From NCBI GenBank assembly GCA_019420525.1, contig JAHZHA010000033.1, positions 16,223 through 80,222 on the forward strand: a stretch of DNA of 64,000 nt, written 5' to 3'. Source of the stretch: Bacillota bacterium (GTDB lineage Bacteria > Bacillota > Clostridia > Peptostreptococcales > Anaerovoracaceae). The notes beneath the pieces are model-generated. The model did no database searches and was not told the origin of the DNA. It saw only the letters and a program-made list of their open reading frames with translations. Positions 33,247 through 41,822 of the stretch are shown piece by piece. The first letter of the stretch is position 1. Each line of letters opens with the position of its first letter. Both the position numbers and the translations under genes were made by a program.

Positions 33247-34359
33247 TTAGAAGTTTATCACCTTGCTTCTCAGACCGACGCTGATGATAATGCCTAGCGC
33301 GATCAGATTCATGATGACAGATGTACCGCCGGAACTGATAAACGGAAGAGTGATACCTGTAACAGGCATGATACCCATAGTCATTCCGATGTTTTCGAAG
33401 ATCTGGAAGAAAAACATGGCCCCCAGTCCCATGACGATCAGGTAACCGTAAGTATCTTTCGTCCGCTCTGCGATGCGGATGATCCGGTACATGAAGAATG
33501 CATAGAGTGCGATGACGATGCCTCCTCCCAGAAATCCAAGCTCTTCACAGATAACTGCAAAGATGAAATCGGATTCTGCAACAGGCAGAAAATCCAGCGC
33601 TTTCTGTTCTCCCTTAAAGAGACCTTTTCCGAGAAATCCGCCGGAACCGATGGAAATCTTTGAGTTCCAGACCTGATAATTGGCGTCGATGCTCAGATCA
33701 TTGGGATGGAGAAAAGCGTCGATTCTGGCGCGCTGATGATCCTGCATGAAGAGATAAGCGACTGGAACGCTGGCGCATGCCGCAGCTGCGCAGCCCCAGT
33801 AGATTTTTCGATTGACTCCCGCTGCGTAAATCATGACGATCATCATAAAAAAGACGACGAGAGCGTTTCCCATGTCTTCGATGAGAATGAGACCTATGAG
33901 CGGAGCGGCTACGAGAACCGCTTTCACCAGTCCTTTGAAATACATCAGCTCCTCCGAGTGGTCTGTGAGATATTTCGCGAAAATCAGGACGAAAGCGATT
34001 TTCACGATCTCGCAGGGCTGGATTGTGGTGACGCCGAGATTGAGCCATGCCCTGGAACCGTACTTCGACACACCGAGAGGCGTGTACAGGAGCAACATGC
34101 AAAGCACGGAAATGGCATATAGAATTTTTGTCATTCCGCGGTACTGGGCATAGTCGATCTGAAGCATGACAAAGATGGCGATGAAGCCGATGATGTAAGC
34201 TGCGAACTGGATGATGACATCTCTCGTAATCTGCAGCGAATCGTCATACACGGTGCTTTCTATCATGATAATGCTGATCACCGCAAAAAAGACCGGAAGG
34301 GTCAGAAGCATGCGATCCGCATTTTTGAATAAGTCTTTTAAGTAATTGATTCCCTGCAC
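33247..34359 (-). CDS. rodA: RodA/FtsW/SpoVE-family glycan polymerase
   Basis: A SEDS-family peptidoglycan glycosyltransferase with about ten membrane segments. Family landmarks are GSRAWLNLG, GNDL-type HPNDLSIDANYQVWNSKISIG, GFLGKGLFKGEQKALDFLPVAESDFIFAVICEELGF (in parts) and the C-terminal GITLPFISSGGTS. It probably works with the PBP2 encoded at 26.5 kb. The start is unresolved: the first possible codon, GTG 34359, overlaps its own SD (AAGGGAGG), while ATC at 34350 sits 8 nt after that SD. The next ATG is codon 17 and has no SD. Confidence 0.9.
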   Translation of the reverse strand: MQGINYLKDLFKNADRMLLTLPVFFAVISIIMIESTVYDDSLQITRDVIIQFAAYIIGFIAIFVMLQIDYAQYRGMTKILYAISVLCMLLLYTPLGVSKYGSRAWLNLGVTTIQPCEIVKIAFVLIFAKYLTDHSEELMYFKGLVKAVLVAAPLIGLILIEDMGNALVVFFMMIVMIYAAGVNRKIYWGCAAAACASVPVAYLFMQDHQRARIDAFLHPNDLSIDANYQVWNSKISIGSGGFLGKGLFKGEQKALDFLPVAESDFIFAVICEELGFLGGGIVIALYAFFMYRIIRIAERTKDTYGYLIVMGLGAMFFFQIFENIGMTMGIMPVTGITLPFISSGGTSVIMNLIALGIIISVGLRSKVINF

Positions 34360-34372
34360 CTCCCTTGAAACC

Positions 34373-34401
34373 TTGACATTTCAGTGCAAACATTATAATA
34401 T
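34373..34401 (+). promoter_or_regulatory. Promoter of rny
   Basis: TTGACA (34373-34378), 17-bp spacer, TAATAT (34396-34401); TATAAT at 34394-34399 would give a 15-bp spacer. It leaves a leader of about 190 nt with small palindromes (CGGAAATTTCCG at 34493-34504; CCCGGAGCCGGG) and no gene. Confidence 0.7.
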
Positions 34402-34598
34402 AATTGAGATACATATATCAATATGTAATTCGTTTTATGCTTATATTTTTAACGTTATTTCCGCGCTGATACAAAAGGCGCACAAAAAGTGACCGGAAAT
34501 TTCCGATCCCGGAGCCGGGAGGAAAAATTTTCGGAAGCAAATAAGATCGAACTGTTGTTCTATCAAAAGTATCGAGACACTGAGGAGGTGTTTTTACC

Positions 34599-36164
34599 AT
34601 AAACCCGATCATTATCACAGTTTTGGTTGCGGCAGTTGCTCTGGTCATCGGTATTCTGGCAGGCTATGTCGTCAGGAAATCGGTGGGCGAAAAGGCTATC
34701 GGTTCCGCCGAGCAGCGGGCATCCAATATCATTCTCGACGCAGAGAATCAGGCTGAGACGATCAAAAAAGAGATCACGATCGAAGCCAAGGAAGACGCTC
34801 ACAGAATGCGGAGCGACGTCGAACGCGAGGTCAGAAACCGCAGAAATGAAATGGACCGGCTGGAGAAGCGTCTGATTTCGAAGGAAGAATCTATCGATAA
34901 AAAATTAGAGAATATCGAAAAAAAAGAGGCAGGTATTGAGAAAAAAGAAGAAAGCATAGCGAATACAGAACACAGACTTGCCGAGAAAGAAGCGGAACTC
35001 GACAGCTTTATCGAAAGACAGCTGCACGAATTGGAGCGTGTTTCGGGATACACGGCGGAAGAAGCAAAAGCTCTTCTTTTGTCAAATCTCGAAAAAGAAA
35101 TCCGTCACGATGCATCTGTCATGATCAAAGAGATCGAGTCGAGAGCGAAGGACGAGGCGGACAAGAAAGCGAAAGAGATTATCACAGGTGCTATTCAGCG
35201 CTGTGCGGCCGATCAGGTGGCGGAATCCACGGTATCCGTCGTTAATCTTCCGAACGACGAGATGAAAGGCCGTATTATCGGACGTGAAGGCCGGAATATC
35301 AGAGCAATCGAAACGGCTACCGGCGTCGATCTGATCATCGACGATACACCGGAAGCCGTCATTCTTTCGAGTTTCGATCCCGTGCGCAGAGAAGTAGCGC
35401 GGATCTGTCTCGAAAAACTCATCATCGACGGAAGAATTCATCCGGCGAGGATCGAAGAGACCGTGGAAAAGGCGGAAAGAGAAGTGAATCAGTCCATCAA
35501 GGAAGCGGGAGAACAGGCTACTTTTGACGTAGGCATACATAATCTCCATCCGGAACTGGTCAAGCTGCTGGGCCGTCTCAAATACAGGACGAGTTACGGA
35601 CAGAATGTTCTTCAGCATTCCGTGGAAGTGGCTCATCTGGCAGGACTTATGGCATCCGAGCTGGGACTCGATCCGAAGCTGGCCAAGAGAGCGGGACTGC
35701 TCCACGATATCGGTAAATCCATCGACCATGAAGTAGAAGGTACGCATGTGGATATCGGCATCGATCTGCTCCGCAAATACAAAGAGTCGGAGACTGTAAT
35801 TTCCGGCATGGCGGCTCATCACGGTGACTACGAGGCAAAGAGCCTGGAAGCCGTTCTCGTGGCAGCGGCCGATGCGCTTTCCGCTGCAAGACCGGGAGCG
35901 AGACGTGAGACTCTCGAGACGTATATCAACCGCCTGCAGAAACTGGAAGAAATCGCGAACACGACACCTGGAGTCGAAAAATCTTACGCGATTCAGGCCG
36001 GTCGTGAAATCAGGATTATCGCCAGACCGGAAGAAAAATCGGATGACGATATTCCTCTCCTCGCAAGAGAGATCAGCAAAAAGATCGAAAGCGAACTTCA
36101 GTATCCGGGTCAGATCAAGGTCAATGTGATACGGGAGACGCGGGCCATCGAGTATGCGAAATAG
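34599..36164 (+). CDS. rny: Ribonuclease Y
   Basis: A 521-residue membrane-anchored endoribonuclease of mRNA turnover: an N-terminal helix (IITVLVAAVALVIGILAGY), a long charged coiled coil, KH domain (MKGRIIGREGRNIRAIE) and HD domain (AGLLHDIGKSIDHE; AAHHGDYEA). The C-terminus IRETRAIEYAK is as in homologues. Alignment from memory to Bacillus RNase Y puts residue 1 at ATA 34599, ten nt after GAGGAGG. No ATG, GTG or CTG is available there, and the next candidate, TTG 34623, has no SD and would cut into the membrane helix. An AUA start is therefore the best call. Confidence 0.92.
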   Translation: MNPIIITVLVAAVALVIGILAGYVVRKSVGEKAIGSAEQRASNIILDAENQAETIKKEITIEAKEDAHRMRSDVEREVRNRRNEMDRLEKRLISKEESIDKKLENIEKKEAGIEKKEESIANTEHRLAEKEAELDSFIERQLHELERVSGYTAEEAKALLLSNLEKEIRHDASVMIKEIESRAKDEADKKAKEIITGAIQRCAADQVAESTVSVVNLPNDEMKGRIIGREGRNIRAIETATGVDLIIDDTPEAVILSSFDPVRREVARICLEKLIIDGRIHPARIEETVEKAEREVNQSIKEAGEQATFDVGIHNLHPELVKLLGRLKYRTSYGQNVLQHSVEVAHLAGLMASELGLDPKLAKRAGLLHDIGKSIDHEVEGTHVDIGIDLLRKYKESETVISGMAAHHGDYEAKSLEAVLVAAADALSAARPGARRETLETYINRLQKLEEIANTTPGVEKSYAIQAGREIRIIARPEEKSDDDIPLLAREISKKIESELQYPGQIKVNVIRETRAIEYAK

Positions 36165-36245
36165 AAACGCCGGGAAGGTCCGCTTCCTCACAGAGAACGC
36201 GGAATACGGCAGAGAGAGGATCTGAAAGAATCCCGAAACTGAAAT

Positions 36246-36277
36246 ACGGGCTGTCTCATATCGGGACAGCCCGTTTT
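36246..36277 (+). terminator. Terminator of rny
   Basis: ACGGGCTGTC (36246-36255) / GACAGCCCGT (36265-36274), then TTTT. Confidence 0.88.
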
Positions 36278-36392
36278 ACCGTCCGGAATCTGTGTGTGCA
36301 GAGATTCCGGAAGACGGGTATTCTCTGTCACACATTTTTCCGCCCGGTATATTTTCTGAATCGATAATTATCATGACAGGAGGGTTAATGTC

Positions 36393-37598
36393 ATGTCAAT
36401 CTATCTGGACAACAGCGCTACGACTGCGCAGCGAAGGGAAGTCACAGAGGCCATGATCTCTGCGGCCGAAAATACTTATGGAAATCCGTCCTCTCTGCAT
36501 CGCATGGGCATAGAGGCGGAAAAGCTGGTAAAAGCCTCCAGAAGGACGATTGCGGCGTCTCTGGGCGTGTCAGAGGAAGAGATCTTCTTCACATCCGGGG
36601 GCACCGAATCGGACAATACAGCGATTTTCGGAGCCTGCTCGGCGCTGAAGCGGTCGGGTTCACATATCATAACGACGGCTATCGAGCATCCGGCAGTTCT
36701 CGAAAGCTGTAAAAAACTGGAAGAAGAGGGGTACCGCGTCACCCGGCTTCAGCCGGACGAATACGGTGTCGTCAGCGCTGAAAAGGTAAAAGATGCGCTG
36801 CAGGACGATACGATTCTCGTGGCGGTGATGCATGTCAACAATGAAACCGGTGCAGTTCAGCCGGTGGAGGAGATCGGCGCACTGCTGGCGGATCGTGAAC
36901 ATGTGATGTTTCACTGCGATACCGTGCAGAGTTTCGGCAAAATGCCGGTTCCGGTACGGTCGGCGGGAATCGGTTCGCTGGCGGTCAGCGGTCACAAGTT
37001 CCACGGGCCGAAAGGGATGGGAATTCTTTTTGTTGACCATAACAGGAGAATCGTTCCCCTGATGCGCGGCGGCGGACAGGAGCACGGTCTGCGGTCAGGT
37101 ACGGAAAACGTGCCAGGCATCGCCGGGATGGCGGAAGCTGTAAGACTGGCTTATGACGAGATGGAGCAGAAACTGGTGTATGTGGACGGGCTGAGAAACC
37201 GCCTCATGAACGGAATCCTCAGTGAAATTCCCGATGTGAAGATCAACGGTCCCGCTGACAGCGGAGTCGGCGCGAAGGGCACTCTCAGATGCCTGCCATA
37301 TATTCTCAATGTCAGTTTCAGAGGTACGAGAGCCGAGGTTCTCCTTCACATGCTGGAGCAGTCCGGCATTTACGTTTCGACGGGTTCCGCCTGCTCGGCC
37401 AGATCAAAAAAGCCGGGAAGCCATGTGCTGCGGGCCATGGGACTGAGTGACGAAGAGATTGAAGGAGCTGTGCGGTTCAGCTTTTCGTATCTGAATACGC
37501 CGGAAGAGATGGACTTTGTCCTGGATAAACTGAAGGAAGCTGTCGCCCGGAACAGAAAAATGCTGAAGCTGGCGGGCAAATCATCGAAGCGCAGATAA
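36393..37598 (+). CDS. Cysteine desulfurase (NifS/IscS-like)
   Basis: A 401-residue PLP enzyme taking sulfur from cysteine as an enzyme persulfide. YLDNSATT starts the protein; the PLP lysine lies in VSGHKFHGPKG; the active Cys lies in STGSACSARSKKP; the His motif is AIEHPAVLES. SD AGGAGGG is well placed. thiI follows 74 bp later, the arrangement of the dedicated NifZ-ThiI pair of Bacillus. A role as ThiI sulfur donor is therefore likelier than a general Fe-S role; no iscU/sufU is next to it. Confidence 0.93.
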   Translation: MSIYLDNSATTAQRREVTEAMISAAENTYGNPSSLHRMGIEAEKLVKASRRTIAASLGVSEEEIFFTSGGTESDNTAIFGACSALKRSGSHIITTAIEHPAVLESCKKLEEEGYRVTRLQPDEYGVVSAEKVKDALQDDTILVAVMHVNNETGAVQPVEEIGALLADREHVMFHCDTVQSFGKMPVPVRSAGIGSLAVSGHKFHGPKGMGILFVDHNRRIVPLMRGGGQEHGLRSGTENVPGIAGMAEAVRLAYDEMEQKLVYVDGLRNRLMNGILSEIPDVKINGPADSGVGAKGTLRCLPYILNVSFRGTRAEVLLHMLEQSGIYVSTGSACSARSKKPGSHVLRAMGLSDEEIEGAVRFSFSYLNTPEEMDFVLDKLKEAVARNRKMLKLAGKSSKRR

Positions 37599-37671
37599 AA
37601 CCACAGAAAGACAGAAAAGAGAAGCTATCGGCGGACGAGCCGGAGAATGCCGGCGATACAGGAGCAGAAGA

Positions 37672-38859
37672 ATGAACAGAGAAAAGAATACATTTATCGT
37701 CAGGTGCGGGGAAATCGCTCTCAAAGGCATGAACAAGCCGTACTTTGAACGCGTTCTGCTGGAGCGCATAAGGAAAAATCTGAAAAAATACGAGGCGACG
37801 GAGGCGAACCGAAGAGAAGGACTGATTTTCGTCAAAGCGCCGGTGAAATATGACGCGGATGAAGTGATAAAGGATATTTCGAAGGTTTTCGGTGTGGCCT
37901 CCGTGAGTCATGCCGCTGAAGTCGAATCGGATCTCGATGCGATTTACGAAGCTGCGGGCGAATATATGGATGATCTCATGAAGACGAGGAATATCCGGAC
38001 ATTCAAAGTGGAAGCAAAGAGAGCCGACAAAACGTTTCCGGTGGAATCGCCGGAGATCGCAAAGCGCGTGGGCGGAGCGGTGCTGAAACATTGCAGGGTT
38101 CTGAAGGTCGACGTTCATCATCCGGACTGTGTGCTGTATGTCAATGTGCGTCACGGATATACCTACATCTACGCCGACAAGATAAAAGGATTCGGCGGCC
38201 TGCCGCTGGGAACCAACGGAAAGGGACTCGTTCTTCTTTCCGGAGGCATCGATAGTCCGGTAGCGGCGTGGATGATGGCAAAGCGGGGAATGGTGATCGA
38301 AGCCGTTCATTTCCATTCGTATCCGTACACCAGCGAGAGAGCACAGGAAAAAGTCTTCGATCTGGTGCGCATTCTGGCATCCTACTGCGGCAGGATCAGG
38401 GTACATTCTGTAAATCTACTGGAGATTCAGGAGGCTATCGGAGAAAAATGTCCGGAAGATGAGATGACGATTCTTTCCCGCCGTTTCATGATGATGATCG
38501 CGCAGCGGGTGGCGGAGGAGAATGGCTGTGATATGCTGATTACCGGTGAGAATATCGGCCAGGTTGCCAGTCAGACGGCTCAGGGGCTCGTGGTTACCGA
38601 CAACGCGGTTTCCATGCCGGTAATGCGCCCGCTGATCGCCATGGACAAGGTGGACATCATGGATCTGGCGCAGAAAATCGGAACGTACGAGACGTCGATT
38701 CAGCCTTTCGAGGACTGTTGTACCGTCTTTCTTCCGAAGCATCCCGTGACGAAGCCGCGGCTTGAGAATATTCTGAAATCAGAGTCTCTCCTCGACAAGG
38801 AGGCGCTGATCGAAGCGGCGCTCGGAACGAAAGAGACGAAAGTGATTCTGCCGGAATAA
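37672..38859 (+). CDS. thiI: tRNA 4-thiouridine synthetase ThiI
   Basis: A 395-residue enzyme making s4U8 in tRNA. It has an N-terminal ferredoxin-like part and THUMP domain (residues about 60-165) and a PP-loop ATPase (LLSGGIDSPVAAWMM, near 190), followed by LITGENIGQVASQTAQGL. The conserved Cys in FEDCCTVFLPKHPVTKP is present. There is no C-terminal rhodanese domain, as in Firmicute ThiI. It is probably cotranscribed with the preceding cysteine desulfurase. Confidence 0.93.
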   Translation: MNREKNTFIVRCGEIALKGMNKPYFERVLLERIRKNLKKYEATEANRREGLIFVKAPVKYDADEVIKDISKVFGVASVSHAAEVESDLDAIYEAAGEYMDDLMKTRNIRTFKVEAKRADKTFPVESPEIAKRVGGAVLKHCRVLKVDVHHPDCVLYVNVRHGYTYIYADKIKGFGGLPLGTNGKGLVLLSGGIDSPVAAWMMAKRGMVIEAVHFHSYPYTSERAQEKVFDLVRILASYCGRIRVHSVNLLEIQEAIGEKCPEDEMTILSRRFMMMIAQRVAEENGCDMLITGENIGQVASQTAQGLVVTDNAVSMPVMRPLIAMDKVDIMDLAQKIGTYETSIQPFEDCCTVFLPKHPVTKPRLENILKSESLLDKEALIEAALGTKETKVILPE

Positions 38860-39122
38860 AGAGAAGCAGGTGAAGGCACGACTTATTTGCGGCAGTCTGC
38901 GCGGCGGAACAGAAAAGAAACAGGCCGGAATCCGGCAGAATATATGAGCGATTCAGATATGCACTTCCCCGGAACAGGGATTTCATTTCAGAAAAGATGT
39001 GAAATCTCCGGGAAAGTGCATATTTTCTGCGCTCTTTTTCGGTTGACACAGACAGTATCGTGTCATAAAATAGACGTGGATTTTGTTTTATAATAAAACA
39101 TTTTGGCTATCAAAACAAATTT
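38860..39122 (+). promoter_or_regulatory. thiI-mmdA intergenic region: long hairpin and promoter
   Basis: No gene is seen. A long hairpin (ATATGCACTTCCC from 38957 with GGGAAAGTGCATAT ending at 39022) followed by TTTTCT is a likely terminator. The promoter TTGACA (39043-39048), 17 bp, TAAAAT (39066-39071) serves the decarboxylase operon. Confidence 0.75.
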
Positions 39123-39208
39123 GGACTGCGACCGGAGGGTGCCGGCGCCTGCCTGCGGATGATGCGCACAGCGGCGCGGAGTCTCAGTGCGGCTAAGAAG
39201 CGCAGTCC
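39123..39208 (+). ncRNA. GC-rich structured leader of the decarboxylase operon (unassigned)
   Basis: GGACTGCG (39123-39130) is perfectly complementary to CGCAGTCC (39201-39208) and encloses about 70 nt with further possible stems (GGCGCC/GGCGC; TGCG/CGCA). It lies between the promoter and the ATG of the carboxyltransferase gene. It matched no riboswitch class I could recall. It could be a regulatory RNA or simply a GC-rich leader. Confidence 0.45.
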
Positions 39209-39239
39209 GGGAAGATATGTGAAAGGAAGGACTCAGGTT

Positions 39240-40781
39240 ATGAGCAAACAGACGGATCTGCAGGCGCTGAAGGAGAAGATGAGCCTTGGCGGCGGGCAGG
39301 ATCTCATCGATATACAGCATAAAAAAGGAAAGCTGACGGCCCGCGAGCGCCTGGAGCTTCTCTTCGATAAAGGCAGTTTCATCGAGACCGATTCATTTAT
39401 GATTCATCGGTGTACGAATTTCGGTATGGAAAAAAATCATTATGCGGGAGACGGCGTCGTCACAGGATATGGTACGGTGGATGGAAGGCTTGTCTGCGCT
39501 TACGCTCAGGATTTCACGGTTTTGGGAGGATCTCTGGGAGAAGTCCACGCTCAGAAGATCGCAAACATTCAGGAAAAGGCGCTGAAATGCGGTGCGCCTG
39601 TCGTCGGTATGAACGATTCCGGCGGCGCGCGGATTCAGGAGGGAGTAAACGCGCTTTCCGGCTATGGAAAGATTTTTTACAACAATACGCAGTCATCAGG
39701 TGTAATTCCTCAGATTTCCGTCATCATGGGACCGTGCGCCGGAGGAGCCGTATATTCTCCGGCCATCACCGATTACATCTTCATGGTGGAAGGAACCAGC
39801 CAGATGTTTATCACGGGTCCTGCGGTAATCAAAACGGTGACAGGAGAAGATGTCACAGCGGAACGTCTGGGAGGTGCGGTCACGCATAATACGGAGAGCG
39901 GCGCGGCGCATTTTGCAGATAAGACGGACGAAGAAGCGATCGCTCACGTCAGAGAGCTTCTCAGCTATATTCCGTCAAATAATGCGCAGAATCCGCCGGT
40001 ATATGAATCCTCCGACGACATCAACCGCATGATTCCTGAGGCGGCCGATATCGTTCCCGAATCTATGAACCGCGCTTACGATATGTACGATGTGATCCGC
40101 GCTGTGGCAGATGACGGCGAATATTTCGACATCATGAAGGATTTTGCGAAAAATGTGATCACCTGCTATATCCGTATCGGCGGATCCACGGTTGGCGTGG
40201 TGGCAAATCAGCCGAAGTATTTCGCGGGATGTCTCGATATCAACGGCTCAGACAAAGCGGCGCGTTTCGTGCGTCTCTGCGATGCATTCAACGTTCCGAT
40301 TCTCGTGCTGGAAGATGTGCCGGGATTTCTGCCGGGTACGGAGCAGGAGCACGGCGGAATCATACGCCACGGTGCCAAGCTGCTGTATGCTTTCTGCGAA
40401 GCGACCGTTCCGAAAGTATCGGTCATACTGAGAAAGGCTTACGGCGGCGCATATATCGCCATGAATTCCAAAGAGACAGGAGCTGATTTCGTCTTCGCGT
40501 GGCCTACGGCGGAAATCGCTGTCATGGGAGCGGACGGAGCGGCCAATATCGTATTCGGACCGGAAATTCGCGCGGCGGAAGACCCGGCAGCGGTGAAAAA
40601 AGAAAAAGTAGACGAATACAACGAAAAATTCTCCAATCCTTACCGTGCCGCCGAGATGGGATATGTGGACGACGTCATCGACCCGGCTTCCACACGTCAG
40701 AGAGTGGCGGCAGCTTTTGAGATGCTGGCTTCGAAGCGGGAAAGCAGACCGAAGAAGAAGCACGGAAATATTCCGCTGTAG
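39240..40781 (+). CDS. mmdA: Decarboxylase carboxyltransferase (alpha) subunit, methylmalonyl-CoA type
   Basis: A 513-residue carboxyl transferase that moves CO2 from an acyl-CoA to biotin. Crotonase-fold signatures in the N-half are GMNDSGGARIQEGVNALSGYG and MGPCAGGAVYSPAITD; the C-half has GFLPGTEQEHGGIIRHGAKL and RKAYGGAYIAMNSK. Length and motifs fit methylmalonyl-CoA decarboxylase (or the near-identical propionyl-CoA carboxylase beta) better than the longer glutaconyl-CoA enzyme. ATG 39240 follows GAAAGGAAGGACTCAGGTT. It is the first gene of a four-gene sodium-pump operon. Confidence 0.9.
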   Translation: MSKQTDLQALKEKMSLGGGQDLIDIQHKKGKLTARERLELLFDKGSFIETDSFMIHRCTNFGMEKNHYAGDGVVTGYGTVDGRLVCAYAQDFTVLGGSLGEVHAQKIANIQEKALKCGAPVVGMNDSGGARIQEGVNALSGYGKIFYNNTQSSGVIPQISVIMGPCAGGAVYSPAITDYIFMVEGTSQMFITGPAVIKTVTGEDVTAERLGGAVTHNTESGAAHFADKTDEEAIAHVRELLSYIPSNNAQNPPVYESSDDINRMIPEAADIVPESMNRAYDMYDVIRAVADDGEYFDIMKDFAKNVITCYIRIGGSTVGVVANQPKYFAGCLDINGSDKAARFVRLCDAFNVPILVLEDVPGFLPGTEQEHGGIIRHGAKLLYAFCEATVPKVSVILRKAYGGAYIAMNSKETGADFVFAWPTAEIAVMGADGAANIVFGPEIRAAEDPAAVKKEKVDEYNEKFSNPYRAAEMGYVDDVIDPASTRQRVAAAFEMLASKRESRPKKKHGNIPL

Positions 40782-40801
40782 GGAAGTTGAAAGGTGAGGA
40801 T

Positions 40802-41326
40802 ATGGAACTGGAGTACAATCTCATAGAGAAATTTGCCGATCCGGATCTCATGATGCAGATGTCTGTGGCCGATAAGCTGAAAGCCACGGCGGTGACAGGA
40901 CTGATGGGACTCAGCGTCACATTTATCGTGCTCATCGCACTGATGCTGATCATCACTCTTCTGAGGAAACAGATCGGCCGTTATGAAATGAATTCGGAGT
41001 ACCGGCGTCAGGTACAGCGCGCCAGAAAGCTGCGGCGCGCAAAGCTGTACAAACGGCAGGAGGAGGAACGCCACGGCTTTGAGACGGTGGAACAGACGGT
41101 GAGAGGCGTTCACCCTCAGGGATGCGCAGGGTTAAATCGTTCTGCCGAGACGGATGACTTTCCGGACGAGGAGACTGTTGCCGCAATTATGGCCGCAGTC
41201 TGTGCATATGAGGGCCGTCCGGCGGATCAGATAAGAATAAGGAAAATCGCACGCAGACCGTACGAGGAAGCCGCGTGGAAAGCCGGAGCCGATCAGTCCG
41301 GCGAGAATGAAGGATGGAGGATTTAG
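40802..41326 (+). CDS. OadG-type gamma/delta subunit of Na+-pumping decarboxylase
   Basis: A 174-residue small subunit with one membrane helix (GLMGLSVTFIVLIALMLIITLL, about 38-59) followed by a basic cytoplasmic segment (RRQVQRARKLRRAKLYKRQEE) and a variable tail with the VAAIMAAVCAYEGRP pattern typical of OadG/MmdD proteins. It anchors the alpha subunit to the membrane beta subunit. ATG 40802 with AGGTGAGGAT is preferred to an in-frame TTG 15 bp upstream. The stop abuts the next ATG. Confidence 0.85.
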   Translation: MELEYNLIEKFADPDLMMQMSVADKLKATAVTGLMGLSVTFIVLIALMLIITLLRKQIGRYEMNSEYRRQVQRARKLRRAKLYKRQEEERHGFETVEQTVRGVHPQGCAGLNRSAETDDFPDEETVAAIMAAVCAYEGRPADQIRIRKIARRPYEEAAWKAGADQSGENEGWRI

Positions 41327-41809
41327 ATGAAACGATACAGCATTAAAGTAAACGGCAGACTGTTCGACGTGGAAGTCGAAGAAGTGACCGGGGAAAAGGC
41401 AGAAACTGCTGCGACTTCCGTGGATGTGGCGCAGTCCTCAGGAAAAAGTGAAAGCGATGCGGTGCAGTCCGGATCATCTGAGGAACAGAATACGGCAGAA
41501 AAAGAAACAGCTGCCGCTGTTCACAGAGCGCGGACGCCAAAGACGCCGAAAATAAAAGAAGAACCCGTCCGGATTCCGGAGGGAGTATCTTCACAGGAGG
41601 ATTCTCTGACATCTCCGATGCCGGGAACGGTTCTGAAGATATGTGTCAGTCCGGGAGACGAGGTCTACGCAGGAGAAACGCTCATCATTCTCGAGGCCAT
41701 GAAGATGGAAAACGAGATTAATTCACACAAGACGGGAAAGATCGGAATGATCGCAGTAAAAGAAGGCGACGCGGTAAACACCGGCGACGTTCTGCTGACA
41801 GTGGAGTGA
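41327..41809 (+). CDS. Biotin carboxyl carrier subunit
   Basis: A 160-residue carrier with a charged, Ala/Glu/Thr-rich N-terminal linker and a C-terminal biotinyl domain (about 85-160). The biotinylated lysine is in EAMKMEN; SPMPGTVLKICVSPGDEV precedes it. It shuttles carboxybiotin from the carboxyltransferase to the membrane beta subunit. GGAGGATTTAG overlaps the end of the previous gene, so translation is coupled. Confidence 0.93.
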   Translation: MKRYSIKVNGRLFDVEVEEVTGEKAETAATSVDVAQSSGKSESDAVQSGSSEEQNTAEKETAAAVHRARTPKTPKIKEEPVRIPEGVSSQEDSLTSPMPGTVLKICVSPGDEVYAGETLIILEAMKMENEINSHKTGKIGMIAVKEGDAVNTGDVLLTVE

Positions 41810-41822
41810 CGGGGAGTCAGAT

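Noticed and set aside
37477..38406. 309-codon minus-strand open frame over thiI
   Set aside because: Antisense shadow of thiI and the cysteine desulfurase gene.
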